Source: Brevibacterium senegalense
GTDB lineage: Bacteria; Actinomycetota; Actinomycetes; Actinomycetales; Brevibacteriaceae
Direction of reading: 5' to 3'
DNA: 64,000 nucleotides
NCBI RefSeq assembly: GCF_000285835.1
Contig: NZ_HE978601.1
Coordinates: 255,827 to 319,826, forward strand
The position numbers and the translations under genes were made by a program. How positions within the stretch are numbered: the stretch's first letter is position 1; each line of letters starts with the position of its first letter. Under the pieces are notes generated by a model that was given only the letters and a program-made list of their open reading frames with translations, did no database searches and was not told where the DNA came from. Of this stretch, positions 8,801 through 15,962 are shown piece after piece.

Positions 8801-10465
8801 CGGTGAGAACGTGTCGAGCGTGGTCCTGATCTCCTGGAGCAGCAGGAGCGCACGGCCCCAGGCGCCCACAGTGCGCTCCGGGTTGAGACCGGACTCACGC
8901 AGGACCGGCAGAGCGGCCTCGGAGAACGCGGGCACCAGCTCGCCGGCGCGGACGGCCCGCTCCTGCGCCCGGGTGACCTCGTCCGGGGAGTCGACGCGGG
9001 CACCGAACCAGACGGTGTCGCTCACCTCCATCGTGAAGGCGCCCATGCGGGACTGCTCCAGCAGTCGGTCGCGCACGGACGCGCGCTCCTCCGGCGACAG
9101 CTCCAGCACGGAGCGGTCGAAGCGGACGGAAGTGGAGGGCCCGTCCTTCACCGCGGTGAGCGCGGCCAGGCGCTGCATGACCTCGTAGGCGGACACGCCC
9201 CAGGGCTCGCGGACGCGGTGCAGCGACTCCGAGTGCTCCCGCAGGGCGGAGCGCTGGTCGTTGAGCTGGTCGACCAGGCCGGTGAGCTCCGGCTGCGGGG
9301 ACCGCTCGGCAGAGGAGATGAGACCGATGAGGCCGGTGCGCAGCGCCTCGCCGCCGCTGCGGCCGTCGATCGCGAATCCCTCGAGGCCCGCGCGCGCCAT
9401 GCGCTGCGAGAAGTCGCCCAGCTCGTCCTCGTCCTGCGCGACGAAGAGGACACTGCGGCCCACGTGCGCCAGCGAGGTCGACAGGGCGACGGCCAGCTGG
9501 GTCGCGCCGGTGCCGGGCGGAGTGTCGACGACCAGGGACTGCCCGTCGATCGCCGCATCGACGACGGCCTGCTGGTCGCCGTCGACGTCAATGGCCAGGA
9601 ACTCCTCGTGCGGGGCGCGGTCCGCGAGCGGACGCGGACCCAGATCCGCGGGGTCGGCGCGGTCGATGAGCTGCGTGTCATCCGTCTGCGCCGGGTCCTC
9701 TGCGTCTCCCGCGTCCGAGGTCCCGGTCACCCGGAAGCCCACCCGGGCCTCAGCGTCGCCGGCCAGTGCCCGCAGCACCGGGTGCTCCTGCGGGAACGAC
9801 TCCGCCGTGTACGGGGAGGTGAGGTTCGCGAAGGTGGAGACGACCAGGCGCTCGTTCACGAGCATGCCGACCACGGGGCGGGTCGCCGACCGCAGGCGGG
9901 AGAAGACCGGTGCGGGGTCGAAGCCGTGGGCGAAGCCGGTGGCGGCGATCCACTCGTCGACGTCAACGATGAGGTCGTGCTCGCGGCGCAGGTAGTCGAC
10001 GAGGGCGGGGTTGATCGTGATCTCGTCGGAGAGGCGGATCTCGTAGTCCTCGACACTGGAACCGCGCGGCACCAGCTCGACGTGGCGGAGGATGACCGGC
10101 GCGTTGAAGTCCGTGCGGCCGGTCTCATGCGTCCGGGTCCAGGAGGCGAACCCGATGGCCAGCTGGGCGGCGGCGATGCCGCGCTGGCGCTGCAGCTGGT
10201 CCGCCTTGCTGCGGATGGAGCGGGCGCGGCGACGGGCTTCGGCCAGCAGGTCAGGATCGCGAAGGAGGCTCGACAGGCGGGTGGCCCGGCCGGCCAGCAG
10301 CTGGGCGAGGCCGGAGGGGTGCGCGCCGGTCAGATCGATCGAGCCGTCGCGCGGTTCGCGGAAGCGCAGCATGGTGTCGCGACCGCCGATCCGGGCAGCC
10401 TGAGACCTCCAGTCGGCGAACACGTCATCGACCGTGGGGGGAAGGGTGGGATCAGGATGTGACAC
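5822..10465 (-). CDS. DUF4011-type SF1 helicase-like protein with degenerate ATPase motifs and nuclease-fold domain
   Basis: At 1547 residues this is the largest gene in the window. The N-terminal third resembles DUF4011 regions. The P-loop reads DTPPGTGATQLAVAL (about residues 308-322), where the usual GTGKT lysine is Ala. The Walker B region reads VILADSGRL (about 848) where helicases have DEAS. C-terminal helicase motifs are better kept: QIQGMDRDAVILSLGYGR (near 1040) and AAITRARRRL (near 1085). Residues about 1165-1240 (IDLAIANS...VAVDSDGPLY...ERLQSEQLARRGWRFVRIW) resemble the Vsr/MTES_1575-like nuclease fold. The last 80 residues are an acidic ADSE-type tail. GTG at 10465 is preceded by TAGTGT and seven bases. 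Likely nucleic-acid binding, with doubtful ATPase activity. Confidence 0.85.
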   Translation of the reverse strand: MSHPDPTLPPTVDDVFADWRSQAARIGGRDTMLRFREPRDGSIDLTGAHPSGLAQLLAGRATRLSSLLRDPDLLAEARRRARSIRSKADQLQRQRGIAAAQLAIGFASWTRTHETGRTDFNAPVILRHVELVPRGSSVEDYEIRLSDEITINPALVDYLRREHDLIVDVDEWIAATGFAHGFDPAPVFSRLRSATRPVVGMLVNERLVVSTFANLTSPYTAESFPQEHPVLRALAGDAEARVGFRVTGTSDAGDAEDPAQTDDTQLIDRADPADLGPRPLADRAPHEEFLAIDVDGDQQAVVDAAIDGQSLVVDTPPGTGATQLAVALSTSLAHVGRSVLFVAQDEDELGDFSQRMARAGLEGFAIDGRSGGEALRTGLIGLISSAERSPQPELTGLVDQLNDQRSALREHSESLHRVREPWGVSAYEVMQRLAALTAVKDGPSTSVRFDRSVLELSPEERASVRDRLLEQSRMGAFTMEVSDTVWFGARVDSPDEVTRAQERAVRAGELVPAFSEAALPVLRESGLNPERTVGAWGRALLLLQEIRTTLDTFSPEVFEHSLTDLLAATGTAEYRASVGRDMGLFERNRLKKAAREFLRPGAQITDMHAGLLAASQQRQELRELAGGDIRPRVPRGIPEAVAEYRALSAELQALRPVLDTTPDGGDLEGMLVEELEARLRALGEDQDSLVDLPARTRADDELRAAGLGELLDDLRDRRVPHEVVGLEFDLALWATILQDLAGADALIGAHDGDVLHRIAADYRVADRQYVAAGASRLRYGHSRRWKRIIAEKREQAQAVRDALRADRPRVVDLTRSAPDVVTTLAPIWTVTPFQVPGLFADAPLFDTVILADSGRLTTAEVLPALARAKQVIALGDMRLPGPREFSVTVDRRTLTTEPPVASVWEDLAAFLPRHRLHTSYRVSPLELVELSNRHFYDSHITTVPTAFTGDGSGLEFAYVPDALGSPDTATGQVESLDVEVDRVVDLVVRHARTRARQSLAVITVTPWHAQRVATAIQQAIRQYPYVASFFEDPEKEPFVVTDCEQIQGMDRDAVILSLGYGRTRHGRVIPTFGPLSQPGGERLLAAAITRARRRLTVVSAFEADDFDPSRLEHGAALLPDLLAEVASGGDPTERPYGAVTGTGAMVRSDGEDADRIATEPAAELGDPIVTDLAERLSRKGVLAHLDYQGIDLAIANSADALHGMVVAVDSDGPLYAQTDSIRQRERLQSEQLARRGWRFVRIWTTDAFVDPQRQANRLFEVWKETVEELSPQALLNAARAAAVVVDRQGSRPRVASGLPMHMYTDDQLVAMLEWIQSDGVSRTDVDLKEQLRAGLAQKLRSARTEAALDSAVTAYRARVAASKRSAVGTPEDGPTEETAEAAVPSSGTAPAVRAQVREEPEVVPADQVIPSYDTDSLRHAELRDAGLRDLYAQTDAAQDEVADDALSAPSDGDPGAEPPASDDSSSDAAHDAHVSGHDAGGARDADDVDRTASGAEAEDAAEAAADVDSQSNDSHTVEPASADSETADSEHADSEPQDDAADEQRER

Positions 10466-10658
10466 GGGACCGACACTACCGGTTCAGTGGTTCCGCGCGG
10501 TGGCGGCGCACCGGATGGGCGGGGATTTGTGCGGGCGCGGGCGGCGACCGGGCGGACGTGCACGTGGCGAGCGGCGAGCGCGGCGGCGGCGCGGACGTGT
10601 TTCGTGCGGCCTGTTCCGACCCGTTAGGATGACGACGTTCGTGTGCACGCACGGGCGT

Positions 10659-10731
10659 GCCCCCGTAGCTCAGGGGATAGAGCACCGCTCTCCTAAAGCG
10701 GGTGTCGGCAGTTCGAATCTGCCCGGGGGCG
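10659..10731 (+). tRNA. tRNA-Arg (anticodon CCU)
   Basis: A 73-nt cloverleaf: acceptor GCCCCCG pairs with CGGGGGC; the D-arm is GCTCAGGGGATAGAGC. The anticodon stem CCGCT/AGCGG holds loop CTCCTAA (anticodon CCT, codon AGG) and the T-arm is GGCAG-TTCGAAT-CTGCC. CCA is not encoded. A TAGGAT -10-like box lies at 10625-10630. No other tRNA is adjacent. Confidence 0.95.
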
Positions 10732-11250
10732 CACAGTCTGACCATCGGCAGCAGAGATGTTCCAGTCCTCGATGGCTCGAGTCGACTCACACGTGAGTTC
10801 CAACGACGCCAGGGGGCCGCCTGGTCGAACATGCGCGGCCCGTCCGGATGGGGCAGCGGGAACGACAGCGGGTTCGTGCCCGTCACAGCTTCCCGCTCCC
10901 CCGCGCCCGGCTCACCAGGTCGTCGCACACGCTGTCGAACGCGGCCTGTGCCGTTCCGCCGGCCGCGTCGACGACCAGCATCCCGGCCCGCGCGGTCACG
11001 ACCCGTGGACTCGCCCCGCCGCCCAGGCGCCTGTGCGCCATCGCGTCCAGGTAGCCACAGGAGCCTGAGCGACGTTCGCAGCGAACGATGCGCGGCGCCC
11101 GCTGAGTACCCCACCCGCCTCGTCACCCTGGGACAGCCCCACGCCCTCGCCCTGCCGCACGCTCTCCCGCTCATACGCGCCCGCAGTGAGGGAGGCGGTG
11201 GAACTCGACCGGGCCGCCGAGGACACCGCCAGGGCCGGCGCGACCCCGCG
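10732..11250. other. 519-bp gap without an intact gene; possible gene remnant
   Basis: No frame has a credible start, length and family match. On the minus strand a short stretch (about 10895-11050) reads like coding sequence: YLDAMAHRRL followed by MLVVDAAGGTAQAAFDSV, loosely like the C-terminus of a P-loop kinase of the thymidylate-kinase type. Another piece in a different frame lies further upstream (11100-11226). This could be a decayed gene between tRNA-Arg and the stress protein. The resemblance is weak. Confidence 0.25.
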
Positions 11251-12249
11251 TCACCTCTTGACGCGCACCACCATCGTGGGCGCCGCCGAGTACGGCAGGA
11301 CCGACTGCGAGGTCGACCCCAGCAGCAGTCCTGCGAACCCGCCGCGGCCGCGGGATCCGATGACGAGGATGTCGCAGGTGTCGGACGCCCGAACCAGGAC
11401 CTCCGCAGGCTGCCCGTCGAACAGAGTCCAGCGCACATCCAGCTCCGGGTGCTTCTCCAGCAGCGCACGGCGGGCGGCCTCGAGCTTGTCCGACCCCTCC
11501 TGCACGAGCCGCTCGAGGTCACCCGGCGACGGGATCCACTCCGGCCCGATGACAGTCGTGGTGATGACGGCCTGGATGTGCAGCGGTGAGTGACGGCGGA
11601 CGGCGATGTGGGCGGCCTCCCACAGCGCCGGAGACTCCTTGCCCAGCGAGTCGACACCCACGACGACCTGTCCGGAGTAGTCGACGCCGGGCACCGTGTC
11701 CGCCTCGTCCGTCCGCTCCGCAACGCTGCCGTCGTGGGCGGCGACGGGACGCGACGAGCTGGGTCGCGCCTCGCGCTGCGCCTCCGGCGTCCAGCCCACC
11801 GGGACGACGATCGTGGGGCAGGCGGAGTGGGCCGGCAGCGCTGAGGACACCGTTCCAAGCAGGCGACCCGCGAACCCGCCCTTGCCGCGCGAGCCCACGA
11901 CCGTGAGGCTCGCCTGCTTGGACTCCTCGACCAGGACGCCCGCGGCGTCGCCGATCTCGATGATCGCCTCGACCGGCACGTCCGCCGCCTTGACCTCCGC
12001 CGCCGCCTCCTTGAGCGTCGTCGTGACGGAGGCGCGGACCGCCGAGTCGTCGATCGGGACGTATGAGACGTCGATCGTGGCGGCCGCGACGCTGGGCACC
12101 GTGTAGGCGCCCACGATGCGGATCGACCGCCCCAGCGCCTTCGCCTCCCCGATCGCGAAGCGCAGCGCGTTGCGGCTGGCGTTGGAACCGTCGATACCGA
12201 CGACGATCGCCTGGGGGTCCGCGACTTCAGAGTTCTCGTGGTGCGCCAT
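11251..12249 (-). CDS. Universal stress protein, two UspA domains
   Basis: The 332-residue protein has two tandem Usp domains, each opening with an IVVGIDGS/VVVGVDSL strand. Each has an ATP-binding-type G-2X-G-9X-G(S/T) motif: GSRGKGGFAGRLLGTVSS (about residues 121-138) and GSRGRGGFAGLLLGSTSQ (about 301-318). A Ser/Arg/Glu-rich linker joins them. Tandem Usp proteins of this kind in mycobacteria are ATP-binding and induced by hypoxia or stationary phase; the role here is inferred. The ATG is preceded by GGAGGAG. In the second domain DSLGKES replaces the usual DGS loop. Confidence 0.92.
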   Translation of the reverse strand: MAHHENSEVADPQAIVVGIDGSNASRNALRFAIGEAKALGRSIRIVGAYTVPSVAAATIDVSYVPIDDSAVRASVTTTLKEAAAEVKAADVPVEAIIEIGDAAGVLVEESKQASLTVVGSRGKGGFAGRLLGTVSSALPAHSACPTIVVPVGWTPEAQREARPSSSRPVAAHDGSVAERTDEADTVPGVDYSGQVVVGVDSLGKESPALWEAAHIAVRRHSPLHIQAVITTTVIGPEWIPSPGDLERLVQEGSDKLEAARRALLEKHPELDVRWTLFDGQPAEVLVRASDTCDILVIGSRGRGGFAGLLLGSTSQSVLPYSAAPTMVVRVKR

Positions 12250-12402
12250 GTCAGCTCCTCCGGTTCGGTGGCTTGTTGCGGCTCAGAGTACCGCCCACCC
12301 GGCGACCGTGGGGCACATCACCAGCATCCGGGTCACCCGCACTCGAATCGTGACATGCGAAAGGTCGAAGGTGAACGCAGCACGTCCCTCCAGCACCTAC
12401 AC

Positions 12403-12430
12403 TTGGAGGTGCACATATTGTGCGTACTAA
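12403..12430 (+). promoter_or_regulatory. Promoter with operator-like dyad before the GlsB gene
   Basis: TTGGAG (12403-12408), a 16-bp spacer and TACTAA (12425-12430) form a sigma-A-like promoter about 30 bp before the ribosome-binding site. The spacer contains the perfect inverted repeat GCACA-TAT-TGTGC (12411-12423). A second, overlapping dyad GCACCT-N8-AGGTGC lies at 12393-12412. The arrangement fits a repressor site, but no regulator is identified. Confidence 0.45.
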
Positions 12431-12464
12431 CAATGTCCGCACACCGAATCGGAGGAGTACATTC

Positions 12465-12731
12465 ATGGGCATCATCGCATTCCTCATCCTGGGACTCATC
12501 GCAGGCGCCATCGCGAAGGCGATCCTCCCCGGCCGTCAGGGCGGCGGCTGGCTGGGCGCACTCATCTGCGGCGTCATCGGCGCCATCGTGGGCGGCTGGA
12601 TCGGCGGAGCCGTCTTCGGCGAGGGCGTCGACGCGTTCTTCTCGCTGAGCTCGTGGCTGCTGGCCATCCTGGGCTCGCTCATCGTGCTGGTCGTGTGGGG
12701 CTTCATCTCCCGCACTCTGTCCAAGCGCTGA
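12465..12731 (+). CDS. GlsB/YeaQ/YmgE family stress-response membrane protein
   Basis: An 88-residue integral membrane protein with three hydrophobic helices and glycine-rich GLIAGAIAK and GAIVGGWIGGA segments, as in transglycosylase-associated (YmgE) proteins. The biochemical function is unknown; family members are often induced by stress. The ATG at 12465 is chosen over an upstream in-frame ATG because a strong GGAGGAG lies at 12451-12457. It is monocistronic, with a 17-bp hairpin directly after it. Confidence 0.9.
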   Translation: MGIIAFLILGLIAGAIAKAILPGRQGGGWLGALICGVIGAIVGGWIGGAVFGEGVDAFFSLSSWLLAILGSLIVLVVWGFISRTLSKR

Positions 12732-12747
12732 GCACTTCAACTGGAGC

Positions 12748-12785
12748 ACGGATCCCCCGGAACCGCATGGTTCCGGGGGATCCGT
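12748..12785. terminator. Hairpin terminator between GlsB and HNH genes
   Basis: A perfect 17-bp stem (12748-12764 with 12769-12785) closes a GCAT tetraloop. It separates the convergent GlsB gene and the HNH gene that ends at 12811, so it probably works in both directions. Confidence 0.85.
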
Positions 12786-12810
12786 CGTTCCGCGTCCACG
12801 CTGCAGACCG

Positions 12811-13365
12811 TCAGGCCGCCGCGCTGCACTCCGCCGCCGAGGCCGTCTTCCGCGGGCGGTCCGCTCCCCATCCGAAGCTGGTGAGGAAGGGCCGCCACTC
12901 GTCGACGGGCTCTTCGAGCTCGCTGAGCCAGAACCGGCCGGCGCGCGGGGGCGCCGGCGTGAACCGCAGCGCCCAGCCCATCTCGCGCGGGGTCTTGTCA
13001 CCCTTGACGCTGTTGCACGAGCGGCAGCATGCGACGAGGTTGGTCCACGAGTTCTCGCCGCCCCGCGACCGCGGCAGCACGTGATCGATCGTCGTGGCGT
13101 GCCCGCCGCAGTAGGCGCACAGGAACCCGTCCCGCCGCAGCACGCCCCGCCGCGAGAGCATCACCCGGCGCCCGCGCGGCGGCTTCACATACCTCCCCAG
13201 GATGATGACGGAGGGACGGTCGATCGCGATCGATTCGCTGCGGATGGGCTGTTGACGATCCGACTGCAGGACGGAGGCCTTCCCCGTCAGGACGAGGACG
13301 ACGGCCCGCTTGAAGGACACGACGGACATGGGCTCGTAGCCGGCGTTGAGGACGAGGGTCTTCAC
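12811..13365 (-). CDS. HNH endonuclease family protein
   Basis: The 184-residue protein begins VKTLVLNAGYEPMSVVSFKRAVVLVLTGKA, the standard N-terminus of chromosomal actinobacterial HNH proteins. Its HNH core is CAYCG...TIDHVLPRSRGGENSWTNLVACCRSCN with two CxxC zinc pairs and the catalytic DH. Such proteins are widespread single-copy chromosomal genes; their substrate is not known and they are not evidence of an intron or phage. GTG at 13365 is chosen because GGAGG lies six bases upstream and the family starts there. An ORF extending 82 codons upstream is Arg/Pro shadow. Confidence 0.9.
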   Translation of the reverse strand: MKTLVLNAGYEPMSVVSFKRAVVLVLTGKASVLQSDRQQPIRSESIAIDRPSVIILGRYVKPPRGRRVMLSRRGVLRRDGFLCAYCGGHATTIDHVLPRSRGGENSWTNLVACCRSCNSVKGDKTPREMGWALRFTPAPPRAGRFWLSELEEPVDEWRPFLTSFGWGADRPRKTASAAECSAAA

Positions 13366-13778
13366 GACACACCTCCGGGACTGCGCAGGTGCGCGTGAAA
13401 CACGAAACGGTGCCGTGCAGAAGCACGACACCGTTCGAACGGGACAGCGGGGCCGGGAGCCGCAGGGCTCTGTCCGGCGCGAGGGCATATGCGTATCGCC
13501 TCGGCGCCGGTGACGGCGCACGGGATCGGAGCCGGCATGCCCGCGAGCGACAGACCTGCCGCTCGCGGGGCCGACCCGGTGCTCGTCGCAACTCCTGGCC
13601 TCACAGGCCACAGCCTAGGCCCTGATCGCGCCGCGCGGTGCGCAACCGCACAAATGTCGCCCAGCGTGTCCCCGCTGTTCGCGACGGATTCATCCACGAC
13701 AGACGACAGCACCCGCACTCCTCCGGACCTGGGGCGAAGTGCGGGTGCCATCGGACTGCCGATCTGCAGTCGCGCGAA
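13366..13778. other. 413-bp gap: regulatory/terminator hairpins, no gene
   Basis: Three inverted repeats fill this region: 13403-13436 (12-bp stem with one mismatch, AGAA loop) upstream of the HNH gene, 13540-13569 (perfect 10-bp stem, 10-nt loop), and 13709-13748 (terminator of the NlpC gene). No frame looks coding. Confidence 0.5.
13709..13748 (-). terminator. Terminator of the NlpC/P60 gene
   Basis: A perfect 11-bp stem (GCACCCGCACT at 13709-13719 with 13738-13748) closes an 18-nt loop, about 30 nt downstream of the hydrolase stop codon on the minus strand. Confidence 0.65.
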
Positions 13779-14672
13779 TCAGAGAACGCGGATGTAGGTG
13801 ACGCTTCCCATCCACGAGTGGCTGCGGTACGAGGTGCCCGAGGACGGGGAACCGGCGTCGTACATCATGCCGTTGCCGGCGTAGATGCCGATGTGGCCCG
13901 GCTTGTAGACCAGGTCGCCGGGGCGCGCCTCGGAAGCGGACACCCGGGTGCCGGCGGACGCCTGGGCGCCGGACGAACGCGGCAGGTTGACGCCCACCTT
14001 GGCGAACACGAACGAGGTGTAGCCGGAGCAGTCCCAGCCGCTGGTGCTGGTGCCGCCGTAGACATAGGGCACGCCGGTGTACTGCTTGGCGATCGCGATG
14101 ACCTGCTCGGCCTTCGAACCGTCCGGCAGCGAGACGTCGCCGCCGCCCTGGGAGTCGTCGGAGCCCGAGGACTCGCCCGAATCGGACGACTCGTCGGAGC
14201 CCGAGGACTCGCCCGAATCGGACGACTCGTCGGAGCCCGAGGACTCGCCCGAATCGGACGAGTCACCGGAATCCGAGGAGTCGCCGCCCTCTGCACCGGC
14301 GGTGCGCACGGGCTCCGGCTCCGGCTCCGGCTCCGGAGCCTTCGTCGCGGTGACGTTGGAGACGGCCGCGCTGCCAGCGACGGCCTCGTCGTCGGACTCC
14401 TCGTCCGTCTCCGGGATGACCGTCTTGGCCTGGTTCACGAAATCTGTGGTGGGGGCGCTGTCCGCCTCTGCGGTGACAGCCGCCGCCTCGTCGTCCTCAC
14501 CCTGGCCCATGGCCGGCAGGGTCGCGGTGACGACCAGGCCGCCAGCCGCTGCGACGACCGCTGCGCGACGTCCCACGACGCCGTAGTTGGCGCTCAGCGC
14601 GTCGGTCAGCTCGGTGAGCGGGGTCTTCACGCGGGTATCCGCTGCGCGACGCCCATGCTTCCTTGTTGCCAC
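13779..14672 (-). CDS. Secreted NlpC/P60 peptidoglycan hydrolase
   Basis: A 297-residue exported cysteine peptidase likely to cut the peptide stems of peptidoglycan. It has an Arg-rich N-terminus and a hydrophobic segment (AAVVAAAGGLVVTATLPAMG, about residues 37-56). An acidic Ser/Asp/Glu/Gly linker follows (about 95-185), then the C-terminal NlpC/P60 domain with QYTGVPYVYGGTSTSGWDCSGY (nucleophile Cys) and PGHIGIYAGNG (catalytic His). The linker carries an in-frame 36-bp tandem repeat. GTG at 14672 has GGAGAGGA upstream. A sigma-A-type promoter lies about 180 bp upstream, leaving a long structured leader. It may be cut off from ideR by that promoter. Confidence 0.9.
   Translation of the reverse strand: MATRKHGRRAADTRVKTPLTELTDALSANYGVVGRRAAVVAAAGGLVVTATLPAMGQGEDDEAAAVTAEADSAPTTDFVNQAKTVIPETDEESDDEAVAGSAAVSNVTATKAPEPEPEPEPVRTAGAEGGDSSDSGDSSDSGESSGSDESSDSGESSGSDESSDSGESSGSDDSQGGGDVSLPDGSKAEQVIAIAKQYTGVPYVYGGTSTSGWDCSGYTSFVFAKVGVNLPRSSGAQASAGTRVSASEARPGDLVYKPGHIGIYAGNGMMYDAGSPSSGTSYRSHSWMGSVTYIRVL
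14160..14270. repeat. 36-bp in-frame tandem repeat (about three copies)
   Basis: The unit, read on the minus strand, encodes twelve residues of the SDESSDSGESSG type. Three near-identical copies lie in the linker of the NlpC/P60 protein. Such arrays can change copy number by slippage without breaking the frame. Confidence 0.8.
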
Positions 14673-14850
14673 GATGTCCTCTCCACTTCCTACGAGGTGT
14701 CGCACCGGGCTGGAGATGCCCCGCCCCGTCCGGGGCCGTGCTCCCGGTCTCCCGGGTCCTCGCCGCCGCTCAGGTCCACATGCTTGATCCGATCGTGCCG
14801 GGCGCGGCGTGCGGAACCCGGGTCGGACCGCCCCCAGCCGGGGGCGCCTC
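14673..14850 (-). promoter_or_regulatory. Long structured 5' leader of the NlpC/P60 gene
   Basis: From the predicted start near 14848 to the GTG there are about 175 nt, including a GC-rich hairpin right at the 5' end (GGCGCCCCC...GGGGGCGG) and ACCTCGTAGG about 15 nt before the ribosome-binding site. NlpC/P60 and Rpf genes in actinobacteria often carry c-di-AMP (ydaO) riboswitches, whose 3' end contains a very similar ACCUCGUAGG. The other conserved ydaO elements (GGGGGACCCA, GGGGUGAAUC) are not found, so riboswitch identity is weak. Confidence 0.3.
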
Positions 14851-14854
14851 GACA

Positions 14855-14883
14855 ACTGTAAACGATCGGCAACGCCATGTCAC
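14855..14883 (-). promoter_or_regulatory. Sigma-A-type promoter of the NlpC/P60 gene
   Basis: On the minus strand GTGACA (14883-14878), a 17-bp spacer and TACAGT (14860-14855) match the primary sigma consensus with ideal spacing. Confidence 0.6.
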
Positions 14884-15077
14884 GTTTGGATCACAAGACT
14901 GGGGACAACAGGCCTTTCCCGCACCATGACGACCTTCATATCCGCAGGTCAGAGACCCAATGAGAAGATTGTTACCGTTGTAACAGCATCTCCGACGGAC
15001 GTGTCACAGCCCCGATACCGGGCACAGACGGGCGCGCGCCGGGGGCGGATACCCCCGACGCGCACCGGATGTCACGC

Positions 15078-15111
15078 ATCGATCGTCACGAGCGGCGAAT
15101 CGATCGTCACG
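15078..15111. repeat. Paired 13-bp direct repeats spaced 21 bp
   Basis: ATCGATCGTCACG occurs at 15078-15090 and at 15099-15111, two DNA helical turns apart, with a further GTCACG at 15071-15076. They lie between the end of ideR and the NlpC promoter. This is the pattern of a tandem activator or repressor site; no regulator is assigned. Confidence 0.5.
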
Positions 15112-15134
15112 CACGCTCCGTCATGGACCGGATG

Positions 15135-15824
15135 TCACCCCTGGGGCGTCACGAACAGCAGCGCCGCCGTCTCCGTGGGGAGGTCCAGCAGGTCCGCGGA
15201 CCCCTCGACGCCGATGCTCACGTAGTCGCCGTCCGATTCCGCGTGCACGGTGGCGCCGGGGACGATCCCGGTCTCGCGCAGCTGCGCCAGCAGCGCGATG
15301 TCCACCTGCAGCGGCTCGGCCAGCCAGTTCACGGTGACCGTCTCCGACTGACCGGACCGCACCACACGGGTCAGGGGCCGCGACTGCGTATCCTCAGCGG
15401 AGTCCGCGCCCAGCTCCTCGAGACCCGGGATCGGGTTCCCGTACGGGCTGGTCGTGTGCTCCGGGAGGATCGAGAGGAGGCGCGCCTCGACCTGCTCGCT
15501 CATGACGTGCTCCCACCGGCAGGCCTCGTCGTGGACGAGTGACCAGTCGAGTCCGATCACGTCCGCCAGCAGACGTTCCGCAAGACGATGCTTGCGCATT
15601 ACGTGCGTCGCGAGCTCGCGCCCCTCCGGCGTCAGCTCCAGATGCCGGTCCTCGTCGACGATGACCAGACCGTCCCGTTCCATGCGTGCGATCGTCTGCG
15701 AAACGGTGGGCCCGGAGTGCTCCAGTCGCTCCGCGATCCGCGCGCGCAGAGGCACGATCCCCTGCTCCTCGAGCTCGATGATCGACTTGAGATACATCTC
15801 TGTCGTGTCGATGAGGTCGTTCAC
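15135..15824 (-). CDS. ideR: Iron-dependent repressor, IdeR/DtxR type
   Basis: The 229-residue protein aligns along its whole length with mycobacterial IdeR: winged-helix domain, dimer/metal domain and SH3-like C-terminal domain (from about 150). The metal ligands known from DtxR fall at the same positions: Met10, His79, Glu83, His98, Cys102 and Glu105. Cys102 is the DtxR/IdeR (iron) form rather than the Glu of MntR. With Fe2+ it binds operators of iron-uptake genes as repressor and can activate storage genes. GTG at 15824 gives the canonical N-terminus and is preceded by GAAGGAAG. No siderophore genes lie in the window. Confidence 0.93.
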   Translation of the reverse strand: MNDLIDTTEMYLKSIIELEEQGIVPLRARIAERLEHSGPTVSQTIARMERDGLVIVDEDRHLELTPEGRELATHVMRKHRLAERLLADVIGLDWSLVHDEACRWEHVMSEQVEARLLSILPEHTTSPYGNPIPGLEELGADSAEDTQSRPLTRVVRSGQSETVTVNWLAEPLQVDIALLAQLRETGIVPGATVHAESDGDYVSIGVEGSADLLDLPTETAALLFVTPQG

Positions 15825-15962
15825 GTCCCACGCTTCCTTCTCGCCGTTCCGACGCGTCGTCGGCAGTCCACGCACCCGGAGATCACGCCCGGATGCCCCT
15901 GCCTCCATTTTAGGTGGGGGCCGGTGGAAAGGAGTATTCCGCCGACCTGCTCACGAGCCCGC

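Noticed and set aside
10659-11250. Integration (att) site at tRNA-Arg
   Set aside because: No duplicated tRNA 3' end, integrase or mobile genes in the window.
12811-13365. HNH gene as a homing endonuclease or phage remnant
   Set aside because: It matches the stand-alone chromosomal actinobacterial HNH family with a normal start, terminator and base composition.
14160-14270. CRISPR-like repeat array
   Set aside because: The repeats are directly adjacent with no spacers, in frame, and encode a Ser/Asp linker.
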